Assembly (NCBI GenBank): GCA_017560305.1
Contig: JAFYOF010000117.1
Coordinates: 1-16,916, forward strand
Source: Alistipes sp.
Lineage (GTDB): Bacteria > Bacteroidota > Bacteroidia > Bacteroidales > Rikenellaceae
Length of the DNA: 16,916 bases
Direction of reading: 5' to 3'
Under the pieces are notes generated by a model. The model saw only the letters and a list, made by a program, of their open reading frames with translations, had not been told where the DNA came from and did no database searches. Both the position numbers and the translations under genes were made by a program. Of the stretch, positions 14,934 to 16,916 are shown piece after piece. Every line of letters begins with the position of its first letter. Position 1 is the stretch's first letter.

Positions 14934-15863
14934 CTACGCAATATTGTCACTTTTGATGTGGCTCACCACCACCGCCATACGGCCAAGCGACACCAAAGCA
15001 ATGGCTGCGCAAGCGGCATAGATACACCAGTAGAGCGTCCCCTCGCCCACCAAATCACGCAACGAAACTCCGCTCATATCGATAGTAAGAAGGAAGCAGG
15101 CGGTGAGGTTATTCATAGCGTGCAGAAGGATTGCCATCACAAGCGAGCGGTAGCGCAGATAAAAGAAAGCGAGCACCAGACCCGAGAGCGTAGCAGTCGG
15201 AATCACAGATGGATAGAAGTGTACCGCGCCGAAGATAACTGCCGAGACAATCCACGCCGCCAAACCGCCATAAGCCGACTTCAAAAGACCGGCAATGTAA
15301 CCACGGAAAACCAACTCCTCGAAGAGCGGCGCAATCAGCACAGCCGACACCAGCAGCCATCCTCCGCCACCAAGTATACTCTGGTCGCCAGGCAACAACT
15401 CAGACAACGGCTCAACGGCGATTGTGATACACCACAAAAGCAGGTATCCGCAGAGCAGACGGAACGAGGTCGCCCAACCTGGTCGGCGGAACGAAATCGA
15501 GGGCTTGATACCTCGCTGGCGAGTGTACCAGACAATCATCGGGATGGCAATAATCATAGCGAAAAATAGGCTCACGGCAACCATTCGTGACTGCAGGAAG
15601 CGAACATATTCAACCACCTCGCTATCAACACTTTCGCGCATTATCTCGCTCGGCAGTTCCATACCTATAACAGGCGCAAGGAAACCACACAAAGCGCCAC
15701 CTGCAGCCTGCGCCAGACCAAACAAAAGAAGTATCACCAGAGCGTCATACCAGCGTGCCCGTTTCGGTGTCAAATTTGTTTCCAAAATTGGCTCCAAAAT
15801 TGGCTCCGCGATGGGCGAATTTGAAGCGTTGTTTTCAGTCGAATTTATCGTGTTTTCTGCCAT
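14934..15863 (-). CDS. CPBP-family (Abi/CAAX) intramembrane metalloprotease
   Basis: CPBP proteases are multi-helix inner-membrane glutamic/metallo-type proteases with varied roles, including peptide maturation and immunity in some bacteria. Numbering from the ATG at 15863 (309 residues), the protein has a polar N-terminus and about seven or eight hydrophobic segments from 40 to 305. All three family motifs are present: EELVFRGY (E182, E183, R187), FGAVHF (H215) and HAMNN (H248, N252). All catalytic residues are therefore intact. The start is ambiguous: ATG at 15884 adds MKKRRKI, and longer frames (15908, 15917) overlap the promoter box. The early PILEPILE is encoded by two copies of CCAAAATTGGCT (15782-15805). 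The substrate is unknown; no bacteriocin or peptide gene is adjacent, so an immunity role has no support here. Confidence 0.88.
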   Translation of the reverse strand: MAENTINSTENNASNSPIAEPILEPILETNLTPKRARWYDALVILLLFGLAQAAGGALCGFLAPVIGMELPSEIMRESVDSEVVEYVRFLQSRMVAVSLFFAMIIAIPMIVWYTRQRGIKPSISFRRPGWATSFRLLCGYLLLWCITIAVEPLSELLPGDQSILGGGGWLLVSAVLIAPLFEELVFRGYIAGLLKSAYGGLAAWIVSAVIFGAVHFYPSVIPTATLSGLVLAFFYLRYRSLVMAILLHAMNNLTACFLLTIDMSGVSLRDLVGEGTLYWCIYAACAAIALVSLGRMAVVVSHIKSDNIA

Positions 15864-15895
15864 AATTTTTCTGCGTTTTTTCATTTTACACTCCA

Positions 15896-15918
15896 CAAAG
15901 TTAATCATTTTTCGCAAA
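15896..15918 (-). promoter_or_regulatory. Putative CPBP protease promoter with TTTGCGAAA element
   Basis: On the minus strand the -7 box TAACTTTG (15896-15903) is preceded, six bases upstream, by TTTGCGAAA (15910-15918). This is the same arrangement as before lpxC-fabZ. Transcription would start near 15889, favouring the ATG at 15863 (leader ~26 bases) over 15884 (leader ~5). Confidence 0.5.
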
Positions 15919-15920
15919 CC

Positions 15921-15953
15921 ATTGTTTTATTTAATTTAATTTCACTAATTTTG
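15921..15953 (+). promoter_or_regulatory. Putative parA promoter
   Basis: ATTG (15921-15924) and TAATTTTG (15946-15953) are separated by 21 bases, close to the Bacteroides -33/-7 pattern. Transcription would begin near 15960, giving a leader of roughly 84 bases that contains alternating G and C tracts. It is divergent from the CPBP promoter, with 42 bp between the -7 boxes. Confidence 0.6.
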
Positions 15954-15970
15954 TCCGATTATATGCCCTA

Positions 15971-16003
15971 CCCCAAAGGGGTCAGCCCCACAAAGAGAGG
16001 GGC
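15971..16003 (+). promoter_or_regulatory. Alternating C/G tracts in the parA leader, able to form competing hairpins
   Basis: Four tracts occur in order: CCCC (15971-15974), GGGG (15978-15981), GCCCC (15985-15989) and GGGGC (15999-16003). Tract 1 can pair with 2 and tract 3 with 4 (5 bp), or tract 2 with 3. Such mutually exclusive pairings resemble attenuator or switch layouts, but no terminator U-tract follows. It could also be a dispersed intergenic hairpin unit. Confidence 0.45.
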
Positions 16004-16043
16004 AAATGATAGATTGATAAACATTTAAGAGAATAGACCACAG

Positions 16044-16823
16044 ATGTCGAAAGTAATAGCATTAGCAAACCAGAAAGGCGGCGTAGGCAAGACTACCACC
16101 GCTATCAACCTCGCAGCATCGCTCGCCCTGCTGGGCAAGAAGGTGCTCCTTTTGGATGCCGACCCACAGGCAAACGCCACTTCAGGATTGGGATTTGATA
16201 CCGACCTTGAGGGTATCTTCGAGTGTATCATCGGCGAAAAGCGTGCCGAAGAGGTGATACTCCAGAGCCCCGATATCAAGAAGTTGTGGTTGCTGCCTTC
16301 GAGCATCCAGCTGGTGGCTGCCGACAAGGAGTTGCCAAATATGGAGAATGCGCACTTTGTGATGAAGAACATTCTGGAGCCTATTCGCGACAAGTACGAT
16401 TACATCTTCATCGACTGCTCGCCTTCACTGGGCTACACCACCGTAAACATCCTCACGGCTGCCGACACGGTGCTTATCCCCGTGCAGTGTGAGTATCTGG
16501 CGCTGGAGGGTTTGAGCAAGTTACTCAACACAATCAAGATTGTCAAGAGCGGTCTTAACCCCGACCTTGACATCGAGGGCTTCGTGCTGACGATGTATAT
16601 GCGCAACCGCCTGAACAATCAGGTGGCGACAGAGGTGCGTGAGCACTTCGGCGAGTTGGCATTCGACACCGTAATCCAGCGTAACATCCGCCTCGGCGAA
16701 GCACCTTCGCACGGCAAGCCAGTGATGCTCTACGACGCAACGGCTACGGGCGCGGTGAACTACCTCACCCTTGCGAAGGAGTTCCTGAAGCGCAACCGCA
16801 AAACGAAGAAAGAACAAAAATAG
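16044..16823 (+). CDS. parA: Chromosome-partitioning ATPase ParA (Soj)
   Basis: ParA is a Walker-type ATPase that binds DNA non-specifically in its ATP form and, with ParB on parS sites, moves chromosome origins apart. The 259-residue product matches chromosomal Soj-type ParA in size, having no N-terminal DNA-binding extension as plasmid type Ia proteins do. The deviant Walker A motif KGGVGKTT (11-18) contains the signature lysine. Walker A' is LLLDADPQAN (35-44) and Walker B is YDYIFIDCSPSLG near 115-127. The ATG at 16044 has no good Shine-Dalgarno. parB follows after 8 bp, so the two are co-transcribed. parAB is often near the replication origin, but nothing else in the window shows an origin. 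Confidence 0.96.
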   Translation: MSKVIALANQKGGVGKTTTAINLAASLALLGKKVLLLDADPQANATSGLGFDTDLEGIFECIIGEKRAEEVILQSPDIKKLWLLPSSIQLVAADKELPNMENAHFVMKNILEPIRDKYDYIFIDCSPSLGYTTVNILTAADTVLIPVQCEYLALEGLSKLLNTIKIVKSGLNPDLDIEGFVLTMYMRNRLNNQVATEVREHFGELAFDTVIQRNIRLGEAPSHGKPVMLYDATATGAVNYLTLAKEFLKRNRKTKKEQK

Positions 16824-16831
16824 AACACGAT

Positions 16832-16916
16832 ATGAAGCAGAAAGGTTTAGGACGAGGCTTGGACGCCATCTTCGGCGCCGAGAAAATCGCCGTGAAGACT
16901 ACACCTATGAACCAGA
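16832..16916 (+). CDS. parB: ParB (Spo0J) chromosome-partitioning protein, partial (first 28 residues)
   Basis: The ATG at 16832 opens a frame MKQKGLGRGLDAIFGAEK... that runs off the right edge. The sequence KGLGRGLDAIFG is the highly conserved N-terminal box of chromosomal ParB proteins, which contacts ParA and stimulates its ATPase. The frame starts 8 bp after parA. The ParB/CTPase and DNA-binding domains lie outside the window. Confidence 0.93.
   Translation, partial: MKQKGLGRGLDAIFGAEKIAVKTTPMNQ

Noticed and set aside
14934..15863. CPBP protease as bacteriocin immunity or defence gene
   Set aside because: No precursor peptide, transporter or other defence gene is adjacent. The family has many roles, so only the general protease call is supported.

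Overview
The window looks like chromosomal DNA of a Bacteroidota bacterium, most likely order Bacteroidales. The evidence is an LpxC-FabZ fusion protein, an OstA-like protein encoded beside PpiC/SurA chaperones, very few Shine-Dalgarno sites, and several promoters of the Bacteroidota type (-7 box TAnnTTTG, sometimes with TTTG 19-20 bp upstream). A Rikenellaceae/Alistipes-like gut lineage is possible, but I cannot prove it from this sequence.

Layout. (1) 1-3275, minus strand: the translation/transcription operon rimP-nusA-infB, with infB running off the left edge. It has a consensus promoter, a leader hairpin and a 190-bp rimP-nusA spacer that looks like a dispersed repeat. (2) 3426-5682, minus: lipid A genes lpxC-fabZ then lpxA, ending in a terminator. 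(3) 5809-9274, plus: a TonB-like envelope protein, a small exported protein, a two-helix membrane protein and a CPA1-type K+(Na+)/H+ antiporter. (4) 9275-9969: a region without protein genes. It holds terminators, a 21-bp-arm inverted repeat, a functional-looking tRNA-Thr(GGT) on the minus strand and a detached second copy of that tRNA's 3' end. (5) 9970-14867, minus: an outer-membrane assembly cluster of PpiC-like lipoprotein, SurA-like PPIase and OstA-like protein. (6) 14934-15863, minus: a CPBP intramembrane protease. (7) 16044-end, plus: parA and the start of parB, divergent from the protease.

Functionally, lpxC-fabZ/lpxA start lipid A synthesis, while the OstA-like protein and the two PPIase-like proteins probably handle LPS transport and outer-membrane protein folding. 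Most of the window is therefore conserved housekeeping and envelope biology.

I found no CRISPR array, transposase, integrase or recognisable defence system. The unusual material is mostly non-coding: the tRNA-Thr 3'-end duplication with its paired terminators, a 9-mer shared by two divergent promoter regions at identical spacing, alternative G/C-tract hairpins in the parA leader, and the leader hairpin of the rimP operon. In protein, the oddest feature is the large repeat-bearing insertion in the OstA-like protein.
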